From NCBI GenBank assembly GCA_004322135.1, contig SCSG01000020.1:1-64000 (forward strand): a stretch of 64,000 nt of DNA. The letters are read 5' to 3'. Each line of letters opens with the position of its first letter. Within the stretch, counting starts at the first letter, position 1. The notes under the pieces are model-generated. The model saw nothing but the letters and a program-made list of their open reading frames with translations. It had not been told where the DNA came from and ran no database searches. The stretch is from Burkholderiaceae bacterium (GTDB taxonomy: Bacteria; Pseudomonadota; Gammaproteobacteria; Burkholderiales; Burkholderiaceae_B). The position numbers and the translations under genes were made by a program. Positions 35,836 through 44,917 of the stretch are shown in pieces.

Positions 35836-36552
35836 ATGGCGCATTCAATTATCGAGTTCGATCAGGTTTCGCTGGGTTGGCGCGACCGTGTCGCCTTGCG
35901 TGACATCACGGGGTCGTTTGCGCGCGGTTCGCTGACGGCGGTCATCGGCCCAAACGGTGCGGGGAAATCCACACTGGTCAAGGCCATCATGGGTACGCTA
36001 AGCCCGCTGCGTGGCCAGATCCGGCTTGCAGATGGGGCCCGTTCCGAAATGGCCTGTCTGCCGCAGGTTGGTGAACTGGACCGCGATTTTCCCATCAATG
36101 TCTACGATCTTGTGGCCATTGGCGCGTGGCGTCGGGTGGGGCCATGGCGGCGCTTCAGCGCGGCAGAGCACGAGCGTGTCCTGCAGGCACTGGAAACGGT
36201 GGGACTGGCCGATTTTGGCACCCGCACGGTGGGGACGCTTTCGGGGGGGCAGCTGCAGCGTGCGCTGTTTGCGCGCCTGTTGCTGCACGATGCGCGTATT
36301 CTGTTGCTGGACGAACCATTTGCGGCGGTGGACCGCGCGACCACTGACGATTTGATGGCGCTGTTGCAGACGTGGAACGAAGAAGGGCGCACTGTTATTA
36401 CAGTGCTGCACGATCTTGAAATGGTGCGTGCTTCGTTTCCGCAGTCGCTGCTGTTGGCTGGGCAGGTCGTGGCGTGGGGAGATACACAATCGGTGCTTAT
36501 GCCCGAGAACCTGCATCTTGCGCGTCACCTGTGCGCGGGGGACTACTTGTGA
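35836..36552 (+). CDS. znuC: Zinc ABC transporter ATPase ZnuC
   Basis: A 238-residue ATP-binding protein of the metal-cation family: Walker A GPNGAGKSTLVKAI, LPQVGELDRDFPINVYDLVAIG (the typical Mn/Zn subfamily segment), signature LSGGQLQRALFARLL, Walker B ILLLDEPFAAVD and switch His VLHDLEMV. Ribosome binding site AGGAAAGG. Confidence 0.93.
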   Translation: MAHSIIEFDQVSLGWRDRVALRDITGSFARGSLTAVIGPNGAGKSTLVKAIMGTLSPLRGQIRLADGARSEMACLPQVGELDRDFPINVYDLVAIGAWRRVGPWRRFSAAEHERVLQALETVGLADFGTRTVGTLSGGQLQRALFARLLLHDARILLLDEPFAAVDRATTDDLMALLQTWNEEGRTVITVLHDLEMVRASFPQSLLLAGQVVAWGDTQSVLMPENLHLARHLCAGDYL

Positions 36553-37451
36553 TGAGCCTCATCGACTGGTTGTTTGGCCCTTTTGTGGCGTTCGATTTCA
36601 TGCGCCGTGCGTTGGCGGGCTCGCTGGCCTTGTCGTTTGCGGCGGGGCCTCTGGGTGTGTTTCTGGTGTTGCGCCGCATGAGCCTCATGGGCGATGCCAT
36701 GGCGCATGCGATTTTGCCGGGGGTTGCCGTGGGCTTTCTGACGGCAGGCCTGTCGTTAAGCGCGATGACGGTAGGAGGCATGATTACCGGCCTGGTGGTT
36801 GCGTTGCTGGCGGGGCTGGTGGCACGTCTGACGCCGCTGCGTGAAGACGCGAGCTTCGCCGCGTTTTACCTTATTTCACTGGGGCTTGGCGTGCTGCTGG
36901 TGTCGCTGCGCGGCTCGAATATGGATTTGATCCACGTGTTGTTCGGTACGGTGCTGGGCCTGGACGATGCGGCGTTGCTGCTGGTCACGATCAGCGCCAG
37001 CATCACGCTGGTTGTCATTGCGCTTATTTTTCGGCCGCTGGTGGTGGAATGTTTCGACCCGGGGTTTTTGCGCGCCGAGCGCGGCGCAGGGTCAGTCAGC
37101 CACATGCTGTTTCTGGTCCTGCTGGTGATGACGCTGGTGGCGGGCTTTCAGGTTCTGGGTACGTTGATGGTGGTGGGTATCATGATGTTGCCAGCCACGT
37201 CGGCCCGCTTCTGGGTGCGATCGTCCGGTCAGCAGATGATTCTGGCGGCCGCCGTGGCGTCGTTGTCGTCGTACGTTGGCTTGCTGGTTTCGTATCGGGC
37301 GAATGTTCCGGCGTCACCCGCCATTATTCTGGCGGCGGGCGCGGTGTATGTGTTTTCGGTAGTGGTGGGGCCCTACGGCGGCCTGTTGCAGGTGGCGCGC
37401 CAGGCGCGTGCACGGCGCAGGCATCTGTCGAAAATTGCCGAGGCTGGCTAG
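36552..37451 (+). CDS. znuB: Zinc ABC transporter permease ZnuB
   Basis: A 299-residue inner-membrane permease of the ABC-3 family: LALSFAAGPLGVFLVLRRMSLMGDAMAHAILPGVAVGF, then several hydrophobic helices. The ATG overlaps the znuC stop by one base. An in-frame upstream start inside znuC gives no membrane signal and is rejected. The C-terminus is basic and cytoplasmic. Confidence 0.93.
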   Translation: MSLIDWLFGPFVAFDFMRRALAGSLALSFAAGPLGVFLVLRRMSLMGDAMAHAILPGVAVGFLTAGLSLSAMTVGGMITGLVVALLAGLVARLTPLREDASFAAFYLISLGLGVLLVSLRGSNMDLIHVLFGTVLGLDDAALLLVTISASITLVVIALIFRPLVVECFDPGFLRAERGAGSVSHMLFLVLLVMTLVAGFQVLGTLMVVGIMMLPATSARFWVRSSGQQMILAAAVASLSSYVGLLVSYRANVPASPAIILAAGAVYVFSVVVGPYGGLLQVARQARARRRHLSKIAEAG

Positions 37452-37514
37452 CGGCGTAGTGCTGGCTTGTTGATGGTTTGTCTTTTTCACTAATTTTTTT
37501 ATCGGTGTGTTGCG

Positions 37515-38492
37515 ATGTTGAAAATAATAATGCAAGGTTGTGCCCGCCGACTTGGGCTGCTGATGGCGGCATGCGTGCTGGCCGGTTCGCCGGCCGTAGC
37601 GGCGCCATTGAATGTGGTTGCCAGTTTTTCGATATTGGGCGATATGGTCAGCCGGATTGGTGGCGACCACATTTCGTTGACGACCATTGTTGGCCCCAAT
37701 GGCGATGCGCATTCGTTCGAGCCCAGGCCCAGCGATGCCAAGGCGCTGGCGAATGCGCAGATGCTGGTCGTCAACGGCCTGAATTTCGAAGTGTGGTTGC
37801 CGCGGCTGGTAAAGGCTTCAGGCTTTAGCGGCGTGACGGTGGTGGCGTCCGACGGGATTGTGCCGCGTCTGCTTACCGACGAAGAGATGGCTGAATTTAC
37901 GGGTCACGATCATGCCGACAAGACGGGTTCTGACGCTGCTGGCCGGCATAACGCCATTGATCCGCATGCGTGGCAAAGCCTGTCCAATGGCATGATTTAT
38001 GCCAAGAATATTGCCAGTGCGCTGATGAAGGCCGACCCGAAGAACGCCAAGGATTATCGCAGTCGCGCTGAAATCTATATTTCTGAAATGAAGAAAATGG
38101 ACGAGGAAGTGCGGCAGGCTCTGGCGACGATTCCCGCAGATAGCCGCAACGTGGTGACCTCGCATGATTCCTTTGGATATTTTGGCCGCGATTACGGGGT
38201 GCATTTCATTCCCGCGCTTGGCATTTCCAATGACGCTGAGCCGTCCGCGCAGGAGATGGCCAGGCTGGTGAAGCTTGTAAAGCAAAGCCACAGTAAAGTC
38301 GTGTTCCTGGAGAATGTCACCAGCCCCAAGCTGGTCGAGCAGATAGCCCGTGAAACTGGGGCCAAGGTGGGTGGTACCTTGTATTCTGATGCCCTGGCTG
38401 CGCCCGACCGGCCGGCCGGCACGTACCTTGGCATGTTCTCGTGGAACGCGGGCCGGCTGATCTACGCGCTGAAGCCGGGCGTTGCAAAGTGA
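37515..38492 (+). CDS. znuA: Zinc ABC transporter substrate-binding protein ZnuA
   Basis: A 325-residue cluster A-I metal-binding protein with a signal peptide ending near residue 30 (LAGSPAVAA-PLNVVASF). Candidate metal ligands are the His in GDAHSFEP, DPHAWQS and VTSHDSFGYF, and an Asp near the C-terminus. The His-rich loop of many ZnuA proteins is reduced to GHDHADKTG. Manganese binding is possible in this family; the zur neighbourhood favours zinc. Confidence 0.92.
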   Translation: MLKIIMQGCARRLGLLMAACVLAGSPAVAAPLNVVASFSILGDMVSRIGGDHISLTTIVGPNGDAHSFEPRPSDAKALANAQMLVVNGLNFEVWLPRLVKASGFSGVTVVASDGIVPRLLTDEEMAEFTGHDHADKTGSDAAGRHNAIDPHAWQSLSNGMIYAKNIASALMKADPKNAKDYRSRAEIYISEMKKMDEEVRQALATIPADSRNVVTSHDSFGYFGRDYGVHFIPALGISNDAEPSAQEMARLVKLVKQSHSKVVFLENVTSPKLVEQIARETGAKVGGTLYSDALAAPDRPAGTYLGMFSWNAGRLIYALKPGVAK

Positions 38493-38575
38493 AGCACGGC
38501 TGACTGCACTGCCGTAGTGCCCGTGCCAAGACCCTGGCGCTGCGGCGTTAACGCCAACTTTTATTTCGTCGTTTT

Positions 38576-39532
38576 TTATTTGCTTTTGCGATTTGCGCGC
38601 GGGTGGGCCTGGTCGTACGACTTGGCCAGATGCTGGAAATCCAGGCGGGTGTAGATCTGGGTGGTGGAGATGTTGGCGTGGCCCAGCATTTCTTGAACAG
38701 CGCGCAGGTCTTGAGCCGATTGCAGCAAATGGCTGGCGAAGCTATGGCGCAGGCTATGCGGGTGCACGTGCATGGGCAGACCCGCCAGTGCCGCAAGTTT
38801 GTTCAGCTGTATTTGCACGACGCGTGGCGAAATGCGCTGGCCGCGCACACCCAGGAACAGGGCGGCCGAGGCGTTCGTGTCGTGGGCGCCGGAAGCGGCG
38901 AATTTGGGGCGCTCGGCCAGCCAGTGCTTGATGGCCTCTACGGCCTTGCTGCCCAGTGGCACGCTGCGCGTCTTGCTGCCTTTGCCGCGAACCGTGGCCT
39001 GGGCTTCTTCAAGCAGAATCCAGCTTTGTGATTTGTAGGCGCCGTCGTGCGTGTAGCGCCAGTCAAGGCTGACCAGCTCGGCCAGGCGCAGGCCGCTGGA
39101 ATACAGCACTTCGAACATGGCTTGGTCGCGGCATTCCACGGGCGTCCTGGGCGCGGGCAGGCCCGGCCTGTCGAGCAGAACCTGAACTTGTTCCACCGAT
39201 AACGCCTTGGGCAGGCTACGGGGTACTTTGGGCGCGCGTACGCCGGTTGCGGGGTTGCGTTCCATGCCCGCGCCGGGAGCCCACCACTGAAAAAAACCGC
39301 GCCAGGCGGCCAGTGCCCGCGCCAGGCTGCGCGGCTTGAGCCCTTGCGCGTGCAGCCGCGCCAGTGCCTGACGGATGTGGCTTTCAGTAAAGTTCGATAG
39401 TTCTATGCCGGGGTGGATCTGTATGAGGTGATTCAGATCCTGCCGGTAGCCCTGCAGCGTGTGGCCGGAATAGCGCTGGTGAGTTTCCAGGTGTGCCAGC
39501 CATTGTTCCATTGCCGTGGGCAGCGTGTGCAT
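38576..39532 (-). CDS. xerC: Tyrosine recombinase XerC
   Basis: A 318-residue site-specific recombinase for chromosome dimer resolution. The N-terminal SAM-like domain (WLAHLETHQRYSGHTLQGYRQDLNHL) precedes the catalytic domain with Arg in SSGLRLAELVSLDW, Lys region GKGSKTRSVPLG, HSLRHSFASHLL (HxxR), LGHANISTTQIYTRLD with the nucleophile Tyr. The ATG at 39532 is chosen; the longer frame runs back into the DUF484 gene. It is the last gene of a dapF-DUF484-xerC operon, the standard order. Confidence 0.96.
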   Translation of the reverse strand: MHTLPTAMEQWLAHLETHQRYSGHTLQGYRQDLNHLIQIHPGIELSNFTESHIRQALARLHAQGLKPRSLARALAAWRGFFQWWAPGAGMERNPATGVRAPKVPRSLPKALSVEQVQVLLDRPGLPAPRTPVECRDQAMFEVLYSSGLRLAELVSLDWRYTHDGAYKSQSWILLEEAQATVRGKGSKTRSVPLGSKAVEAIKHWLAERPKFAASGAHDTNASAALFLGVRGQRISPRVVQIQLNKLAALAGLPMHVHPHSLRHSFASHLLQSAQDLRAVQEMLGHANISTTQIYTRLDFQHLAKSYDQAHPRANRKSK

Positions 39533-39546
39533 GGCGGAATGCGGCG

Positions 39547-40236
39547 TCAGGCCCGTTCGGGCTCGTCGTTCAGGCTGTCGAGTCGGGTAAGGCTGGCGCT
39601 GGCCAGTTCGTTGATGGTGTCCAGAAACGTGGTACCCATGTTCGGGCTGAAGCGCTTGGGGTCGTCGGCGCCCAGCACCAATAAGCCGAAGGGCTGGGTC
39701 CGGTTGTGTGGCTTGAGTGGGATGATGGCCAGCGACGCGGGTGCTGTGCCCAGCCACGAGGCGGCTTCCTGACCCTCAAGCGGGCCGCAGTATGGGTGGG
39801 TGAGTTCCTGCGCGTATTGGCGGATGCTGCTCGTGACGTCCTGGGTGAATTCGCTGTCGCTGCCCAGCGCGGGAAGATCCCACAGGCGTAGCGCGATGGT
39901 CGGCAGATCGAACATGTCGCCCAGGCTGCGCACGATATGGCCCGGCAGGTTGATCGGATTTGGCTCGGCCAGCATGCGGCTGCACCACGCCATGAGTGTC
40001 TTGCTGATTTTTTCGTTGCCCGAGGCGTTATGGATAAGGTTGGAGAGTTTCCACTCCAGCTCTTTGGCTTTGCTTCGCAGGGTCAGTATTTGCCGTTCGC
40101 CCAACGAGATTGCGCGGCTTTCGTTGGGATGCGGAATGCGCAATGATGAGAACAGGTCGGCGTGTTCCTGGAAAAAATCCGGGTTTTCGGTGAGGAAATT
40201 GGCGACGTCTTCGGCGGTGAAATTGGCGGCGCTCAT
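39547..40236 (-). CDS. DUF484 family protein
   Basis: A 229-residue GAF-like protein of the YigA/DUF484 family: EDVANFLTENPDFFQEHADLFSSLRIPHP, a coiled coil (LGERQILTLRSKAKELEWKLSNLIHNA) and a C-terminal GAF-like half. It lies between dapF and xerC as in E. coli; function unknown. It overlaps dapF by two bases. Confidence 0.94.
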   Translation of the reverse strand: MSAANFTAEDVANFLTENPDFFQEHADLFSSLRIPHPNESRAISLGERQILTLRSKAKELEWKLSNLIHNASGNEKISKTLMAWCSRMLAEPNPINLPGHIVRSLGDMFDLPTIALRLWDLPALGSDSEFTQDVTSSIRQYAQELTHPYCGPLEGQEAASWLGTAPASLAIIPLKPHNRTQPFGLLVLGADDPKRFSPNMGTTFLDTINELASASLTRLDSLNDEPERA

Positions 40237-41126
40237 AGCGTGCTGGCATCCTTGAAGTTGAACGAGCTGGTCAGGGCATCAATGTCGATCTGGCCCGAGA
40301 ATACTGTGGCGACGGGGCCGCCCAGGCGCGGCGCGGTGCCGTCCCAGGAAACGGTCAGCGCACCGCCGCGAGTATGGACCAGAATGGGGGTGTCGAGCAA
40401 GCCGCGGCGGATGCCCGCTATGGCAGCGGCACATGCGCCGGTACCGCAGGCCAGCGTTTCACCGGCACCACGTTCGTACACGCGCAGATTGATGGTGTGA
40501 CGGTCGACGATTTGCATGAACCCGGCGTTGACGTGTTGCGCAAAGCGCACATCCGATTCGATGAGTGGTCCGGTTTGGGCGACGGGGGTGTTGTCCACGT
40601 CGGGCACCACCTGGACCGCGTGCGGATTGGAAATGGCCACAAGGGAAATTTCGGCTGCGTCGTGGCCGGGCAGCGGCAACGTCCATAACGTATCGTCAGC
40701 CATGGGGCGGGAACTCAGGCCTTGTGTATCGAAGTGAACCGCGGCGGGCCCGAAGCTGGCCGGGCCCATATCCACTTCCACCTCGCCCGATTCGGACTCG
40801 TCCAGCGTGATCAGGCCCGAGCAGATTTCGGCGCGCAGCGGGTTGCGCCGCGACAGGCCCTGTTCATGCACGAAGTTGACGAAACAGCGGGCGCCGTTTC
40901 CGCAGTGCTCGACTTCGCCGCCATTGGCATTGAAGATGCGATAGCGAAAGTCGGCCTCGGGGTGCAGCGGGGTTTCGACCAGAAGTATCTGGTCCGCGCC
41001 GACGCCGAAGTGGCGATCAGCCAGGGCGCGGGCACGTTCAGGCGTCATTTCAATTGACTGGCGCACGCCGTCGAGGACGACAAAGTCGTTGCCGGCGCCG
41101 TGCATCTTGGTGAAGTTCCAGATCAT
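40233..41126 (-). CDS. dapF: Diaminopimelate epimerase
   Basis: A 297-residue PLP-independent epimerase making meso-diaminopimelate for lysine and peptidoglycan. Catalytic Cys pair in GGEVEHCGNGARCFVNF and ETLACGTGACAAA. FTKMHGAGNDFVVLD marks the N-terminus; the ATG at 41126 gives it directly. Confidence 0.97.
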   Translation of the reverse strand: MIWNFTKMHGAGNDFVVLDGVRQSIEMTPERARALADRHFGVGADQILLVETPLHPEADFRYRIFNANGGEVEHCGNGARCFVNFVHEQGLSRRNPLRAEICSGLITLDESESGEVEVDMGPASFGPAAVHFDTQGLSSRPMADDTLWTLPLPGHDAAEISLVAISNPHAVQVVPDVDNTPVAQTGPLIESDVRFAQHVNAGFMQIVDRHTINLRVYERGAGETLACGTGACAAAIAGIRRGLLDTPILVHTRGGALTVSWDGTAPRLGGPVATVFSGQIDIDALTSSFNFKDASTL

Positions 41127-41258
41127 GGTGTGTGGGGGCCGCGCGGGGCTGTTGGGGTGAGTGGATGCATAAGTAGGCAAGGATCCGTACGCGGCATAAT
41201 CTGAAAGCTTAACAGGCGCACGACCAAGTTGGTAGCGCCTGGGCCCACTTTTGAATGC

Positions 41259-42149
41259 TCAGTAGGGGCGGGCCTCACCTTGCGGCCTGGTCTTGAATCG
41301 GCGGTGTACCCAGTAGTATTGCGCGGGATCGGGGCGCACCCACGACTCGATAAGCTGGTTCAGGCGAGTCGTGGCGTCTTCCAGGGACTGGTCGCCGGGG
41401 AAGTCTTCCAGGGGTGGCGGAATATCTACCTGATACTGGCCGGTTTCGCTGTTCAGGCGGCTGATGATGGGCACGACCGCGGCGTTCCAGTTTTTGGCGA
41501 TCTGTGCCGTGGCAAGCAGCGTAGCGGCCTGCATGCCAAAAAACGGTATGAATGCGGCCCCTTCCAGGCCGAAATCCATGTCGGGCAGGTAGTACACCGG
41601 CACGCCCGCGCGCAACTGGCGAATCAGGCCGCGCACACCATCGCGGCGGCTGATGAGGTGAACCCGATTGAAGCGGCCGCGTCCTTCGCGCACCAGGGCA
41701 TCGACGTCGGCATCGCTTTGCGGGGTGTACAGCGTGGCGGATTCCTTGAGAAACAGCGTCAGGCGGGTGGCCGCGGCGTCCAGGCCGATGAAGTGAGGGG
41801 CCAGCAGGATGATGCGGCGTTGGGCCTTCAGCAGAGCGTCCAGGTGTTCCAGGCCGTTGATCCGGACGGTGTCGAGAACGCGCTCGGGCCGGCCAAACCA
41901 CAGCAGGCCCCGATCCAGCACGGACTGGGCCAGCAGGCGAAAGTGACGGGCCTGCAAGGCCTCGCGCTGTTGCGCGGAAAGGGACGGGAAGCACAGGGCG
42001 AGATTGGTGCTCACGATATGGGCGCGCGAGCGCAGCAATCTGGCTGACAGCCAGCCCAGCGCTCGGCCCCAGCGCAGGCGGGTCGAGGTGGGGCAGCGGC
42101 CGAAATAAGAGAAAACCGCGACGAGGAGATGGGATTTGTGGAATTTCAT
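41259..42149 (-). CDS. Lipid A biosynthesis acyltransferase (LpxL/HtrB family), copy 1
   Basis: A 296-residue inner-membrane acyltransferase. The HxxxxD catalytic pair is in LLAPHFIGLD, with later motifs VYYLPDMDFG and PPLEDFPGD. It adds a secondary acyl chain to Kdo2-lipid A precursors; which chain cannot be told from sequence. It overlaps the next acyltransferase gene by four bases. Confidence 0.93.
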   Translation of the reverse strand: MKFHKSHLLVAVFSYFGRCPTSTRLRWGRALGWLSARLLRSRAHIVSTNLALCFPSLSAQQREALQARHFRLLAQSVLDRGLLWFGRPERVLDTVRINGLEHLDALLKAQRRIILLAPHFIGLDAAATRLTLFLKESATLYTPQSDADVDALVREGRGRFNRVHLISRRDGVRGLIRQLRAGVPVYYLPDMDFGLEGAAFIPFFGMQAATLLATAQIAKNWNAAVVPIISRLNSETGQYQVDIPPPLEDFPGDQSLEDATTRLNQLIESWVRPDPAQYYWVHRRFKTRPQGEARPY

Positions 42150-43000
42150 TGGTGAGTCGGCGTCGGCGCGGGGGCGGCCCCGGCCGGCGTTTTATAGCGG
42201 TTGTAGCTCCACAGGTATTGGGCAGGGAAGCGACGTATGAGGGTTTCCATGGTCTGGTTGATGAGCGTTGCCTGAGCCAGAGGGTCTGAAGGCAGCGGCT
42301 CGGGCAGGCGCACGTAGTGAATGCGCCATCCGCGGCCGGCCGGCAGGCGTTCTCCGGCAGTCAGTATGACGGCCACGCCGGTTTGCACGGCCAGTTTGCC
42401 AGGCAGCGTCGTGGTGTAGGCAAGGCGGTCAAAGAACGGCGCCCAGACCCCTTCACCTTTGCCGGGTGCCTGGTCGGGCAGCATGCCCACGGCTTCGCCG
42501 CGTTTAAGCGCGCGGACGAATTCGCGTACGCCTTGCAGGGTGGCCGGCACGGCGTGCAGCGCCGACGTGTTGCGCGCGATTTCCATGACGGGTGCCAGGA
42601 TGGCCTTGCGGGGTGGGCGGAACATGACGGTGATGGGGCCGTGGCGTGTCAGGTAGCGCGCGGTGATTTCGAAGCAACCCAGGTGGGGGGTCAGGTACAG
42701 GATGCCGCGTTTTTCGGCCAGCGCCGCTTCAACGACTGCGTTGTCGTCGCTGACGATCTTGTTCAGGCTTTGTGTGTTGCGCAGCCATACCTTGGGCAGT
42801 TCGGTGATCATGGCGCCCGCCTGTGCGGCCGCCTGGCGCGCAAAGGACGCGTGGGTATAGCCGGCCTGCGCCGCATTGGCGCGCAGGCGCTGGCGGTACT
42901 TGCCCGGCAAGGCATAGACCAAGCGCCCGGCAAGGCGCCCCAACCCGTGCAATACGGGCAGGGGCAGCCAGGCGAGCAGGCGAAATACAGTAAGCAGCAT
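42146..43000 (-). CDS. Lipid A biosynthesis acyltransferase (LpxL/HtrB family), copy 2
   Basis: A 284-residue paralogue. The catalytic motif is HLGCFE (HxxxxE) and the second motif is MLPDQAPGKGEGVWAPFF. The two copies form an operon divergent from metK and probably add different secondary acyl chains. Confidence 0.93.
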   Translation of the reverse strand: MLLTVFRLLAWLPLPVLHGLGRLAGRLVYALPGKYRQRLRANAAQAGYTHASFARQAAAQAGAMITELPKVWLRNTQSLNKIVSDDNAVVEAALAEKRGILYLTPHLGCFEITARYLTRHGPITVMFRPPRKAILAPVMEIARNTSALHAVPATLQGVREFVRALKRGEAVGMLPDQAPGKGEGVWAPFFDRLAYTTTLPGKLAVQTGVAVILTAGERLPAGRGWRIHYVRLPEPLPSDPLAQATLINQTMETLIRRFPAQYLWSYNRYKTPAGAAPAPTPTHQ

Positions 43001-43189
43001 GCGGCGGGGTGTGGTCTGGTTGTAGTCTTTTTAATGGGTGCAAAGCATTGAGCGCTATTTTCGCTTAAAATAAATTACATCGCTGAGTTAACCGACAACT
43101 TGCGGAGCGACGACAGCACTCGTACGTAATAGGGTACTGCCTAAAACCGCTAAAGCGTCGCGCCCCACAGTCAAAGCCATACGCTGTCC

Positions 43190-43235
43190 CGAGGTGCAAC
43201 GCGTTCCGTTCAACCTCGTAAAGCTGGAATCCAGC
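43190..43235 (+). other. Two hairpins in the metK leader
   Basis: Hairpin 1 (43190-43218) has outer arms CGAGGT / ACCTCG and inner arms AACG / CGTT. Hairpin 2 (43223-43235) is GCTGG-AAT-CCAGC. The ribosome binding site AAGGA begins four bases after hairpin 2. The layout would suit a translation-level control element. No known SAM-riboswitch class is recognised. Confidence 0.4.
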
Positions 43236-43252
43236 TATAAGGACATACTGCT

Positions 43253-44416
43253 GTGGCAAACACCGACTTTCTCTTTACTTCCGAATCCGTTTCCGAAGGG
43301 CATCCCGACAAGGTGGCGGACCAAATCTCCGATTCCATCCTTGACGCGATTTTCCAGCAAGACCCGCGCGCGCGGGTTGCAGCTGAAACGCTGTGCAATA
43401 CCGGGCTGGTTGTCCTGGCTGGTGAAATCACCACGACAGCCAACGTCGATTACATTCAGGTGGCGCGCGACACGATCAAGCGCATTGGGTACGACAATAC
43501 CGATTACGGCATCGACTATAAAGGTTGTGCGGTGCTGGTGGCGTACGACAAGCAGTCGCCCGATATTGCACAGGGTGTTGACCGCAGCCCTGAAGAAGAC
43601 ATGAATCAGGGTGCTGGCGACCAGGGCCTGATGTTCGGCTACGCCTGCGACGAAACTCCCGATCTGATGCCTGCACCGATCTGGTATGCGCACCGCCTTG
43701 TGCAGCGCCAAAGCGAACTGCGCAAGGACGGCCGCCTGCCCTGGCTGCGCCCCGATGCCAAATCGCAGGTTACGTTCCGTTATGTCGACGGCAAGCCGGT
43801 CGAGGTGGATACCGTGGTGTTGTCCACGCAACACTCGCCCGACATCTCCCAGGGTGAAATCCGTGAAGCGGTCATCAAGGACATCATCAAGCCAAGTTTT
43901 GCCGAAGGCCTGATCACGCCCAAGACCAAATTCCTGGTCAATCCTACGGGCCTGTTTGTCATTGGCGGCCCGCAGGGCGATTGTGGCCTGACCGGCCGCA
44001 AGATTATCGTCGATACCTACGGCGGTTCGTGCCCTCACGGCGGTGGCGCGTTCTCGGGCAAGGATCCTTCAAAGGTGGACCGCTCGGCCGCGTACGCGGC
44101 GCGTTATGTGGCCAAGAACATTGTGGCGGCGGGCCTGGCGCGCAAGTGCCAGGTGCAGATCAGCTACGCCATCGGCGTTGCCGAGCCCATCAACATCACG
44201 GTGGATACCGACGGCACGGGCGTTGTCAGCGACGAGAAAATCGCCATGCTGGTGCGCGAGCATTTCGATCTGCGGCCCAAGGGCATCATCAACATGCTTG
44301 ACCTGTTGCGTCCCATTTACGCGAAAACGGCGGCGTACGGCCACTTTGGCCGTCACGAACCCGAGTTCACGTGGGAAGCGACCGACAAGGCTGTGGTGCT
44401 GAAAAAAGCCGCCTGA
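43253..44416 (+). CDS. metK: S-adenosylmethionine synthetase
   Basis: A 387-residue enzyme making SAM from methionine and ATP. Signatures are [26 protein letters not shown] and [19 protein letters not shown]. It starts with GTG (AAGGA nine bases before), since no ATG is near. Its leader contains two hairpins. Confidence 0.98.
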   Translation: MANTDFLFTSESVSEGHPDKVADQISDSILDAIFQQDPRARVAAETLCNTGLVVLAGEITTTANVDYIQVARDTIKRIGYDNTDYGIDYKGCAVLVAYDKQSPDIAQGVDRSPEEDMNQGAGDQGLMFGYACDETPDLMPAPIWYAHRLVQRQSELRKDGRLPWLRPDAKSQVTFRYVDGKPVEVDTVVLSTQHSPDISQGEIREAVIKDIIKPSFAEGLITPKTKFLVNPTGLFVIGGPQGDCGLTGRKIIVDTYGGSCPHGGGAFSGKDPSKVDRSAAYAARYVAKNIVAAGLARKCQVQISYAIGVAEPINITVDTDGTGVVSDEKIAMLVREHFDLRPKGIINMLDLLRPIYAKTAAYGHFGRHEPEFTWEATDKAVVLKKAA

Positions 44417-44511
44417 TCGCGCGGGCTGCGGCGGCCGGTTTTCCGGCTCGCTGCGGCTTGCGCGCCACAGGGCGGTGGCGAATCAGGACTAAAGGAGTAT
44501 TATTTATTTCC

Positions 44512-44724
44512 ATGAGCGATACGCCAGAACATTCCATCGATCACAGCCGCAGTCTTGCCGTCAGCGATTCACCTTGCGTCGCAATTTGCTCCACGCTTTA
44601 CGACGAGATTTGCCGCGGTTGCGGCCGCACAACAATGGAAGTGGCCAACTGGGTTTTTCTTTCCGACGAAGAAAAGCAGGCTGTCTGGGTTCGCATCAAG
44701 GCGCAAGGCTATCCGCGCCGCTAG
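44512..44724 (+). CDS. DUF1289 family Cys-rich small protein
   Basis: A 70-residue protein with SPCVAICSTLYDEICRGCGRTTMEVANWVFLSDEEKQAVW. The four Cys in CxxxC...CxxC suggest a metal or Fe-S site, as proposed for DUF1289. The ATG at 44512 is preceded by AAAGGAG. It is often found beside methionine-cycle genes; function unknown. Confidence 0.88.
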   Translation: MSDTPEHSIDHSRSLAVSDSPCVAICSTLYDEICRGCGRTTMEVANWVFLSDEEKQAVWVRIKAQGYPRR

Positions 44725-44742
44725 CCCACCGCCAAATTACGC

Positions 44743-44748
44743 TACAAT
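44743..44748 (+). promoter_or_regulatory. Candidate -10 box of the ahcY transcript
   Basis: TACAAT nine bases before the first riboswitch stem, so transcription would start right at the aptamer. No convincing -35 box is seen. Confidence 0.5.
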
Positions 44749-44756
44749 TCATGCTT

Positions 44757-44841
44757 CCTGAGGAGCGCTGCACCGGGGTCCAGGCAGGCTTACGCCGCCG
44801 CTCCGCCAGGCTCAGGACAGTTTTCTGATTTAACGGCGCTC
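44757..44841 (+). ncRNA. SAH riboswitch
   Basis: The sequence fits the S-adenosylhomocysteine aptamer. Stem P1 is CCTGAG (44757-44762) with CTCAGG (44811-44816). The conserved GAGCGCTGCACC follows P1, CCAGGCTCAGG closes it, and AACGGCGCTC (44832-44841) forms the pseudoknot, with GCGCTC pairing to GAGCGC at 44763-44768. This class is known upstream of ahcY in beta- and gammaproteobacteria and turns expression on when SAH builds up. The downstream ahcY-(DUF360)-metF order is the expected target. Confidence 0.93.
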
Positions 44842-44917
44842 ATCATCTCCTGCATGCAGGCGAAGGTGAGCAGAACCGTTTGCACCACCGCTTGCGCAGG
44901 TTTATTGGGACACCACC

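Noticed and set aside
38531-38575. Terminator between znuA and xerC
   Set aside because: GGCGTTAACGCC followed by a T-rich stretch is suggestive, but the stem has no loop of workable size and the T run is interrupted.
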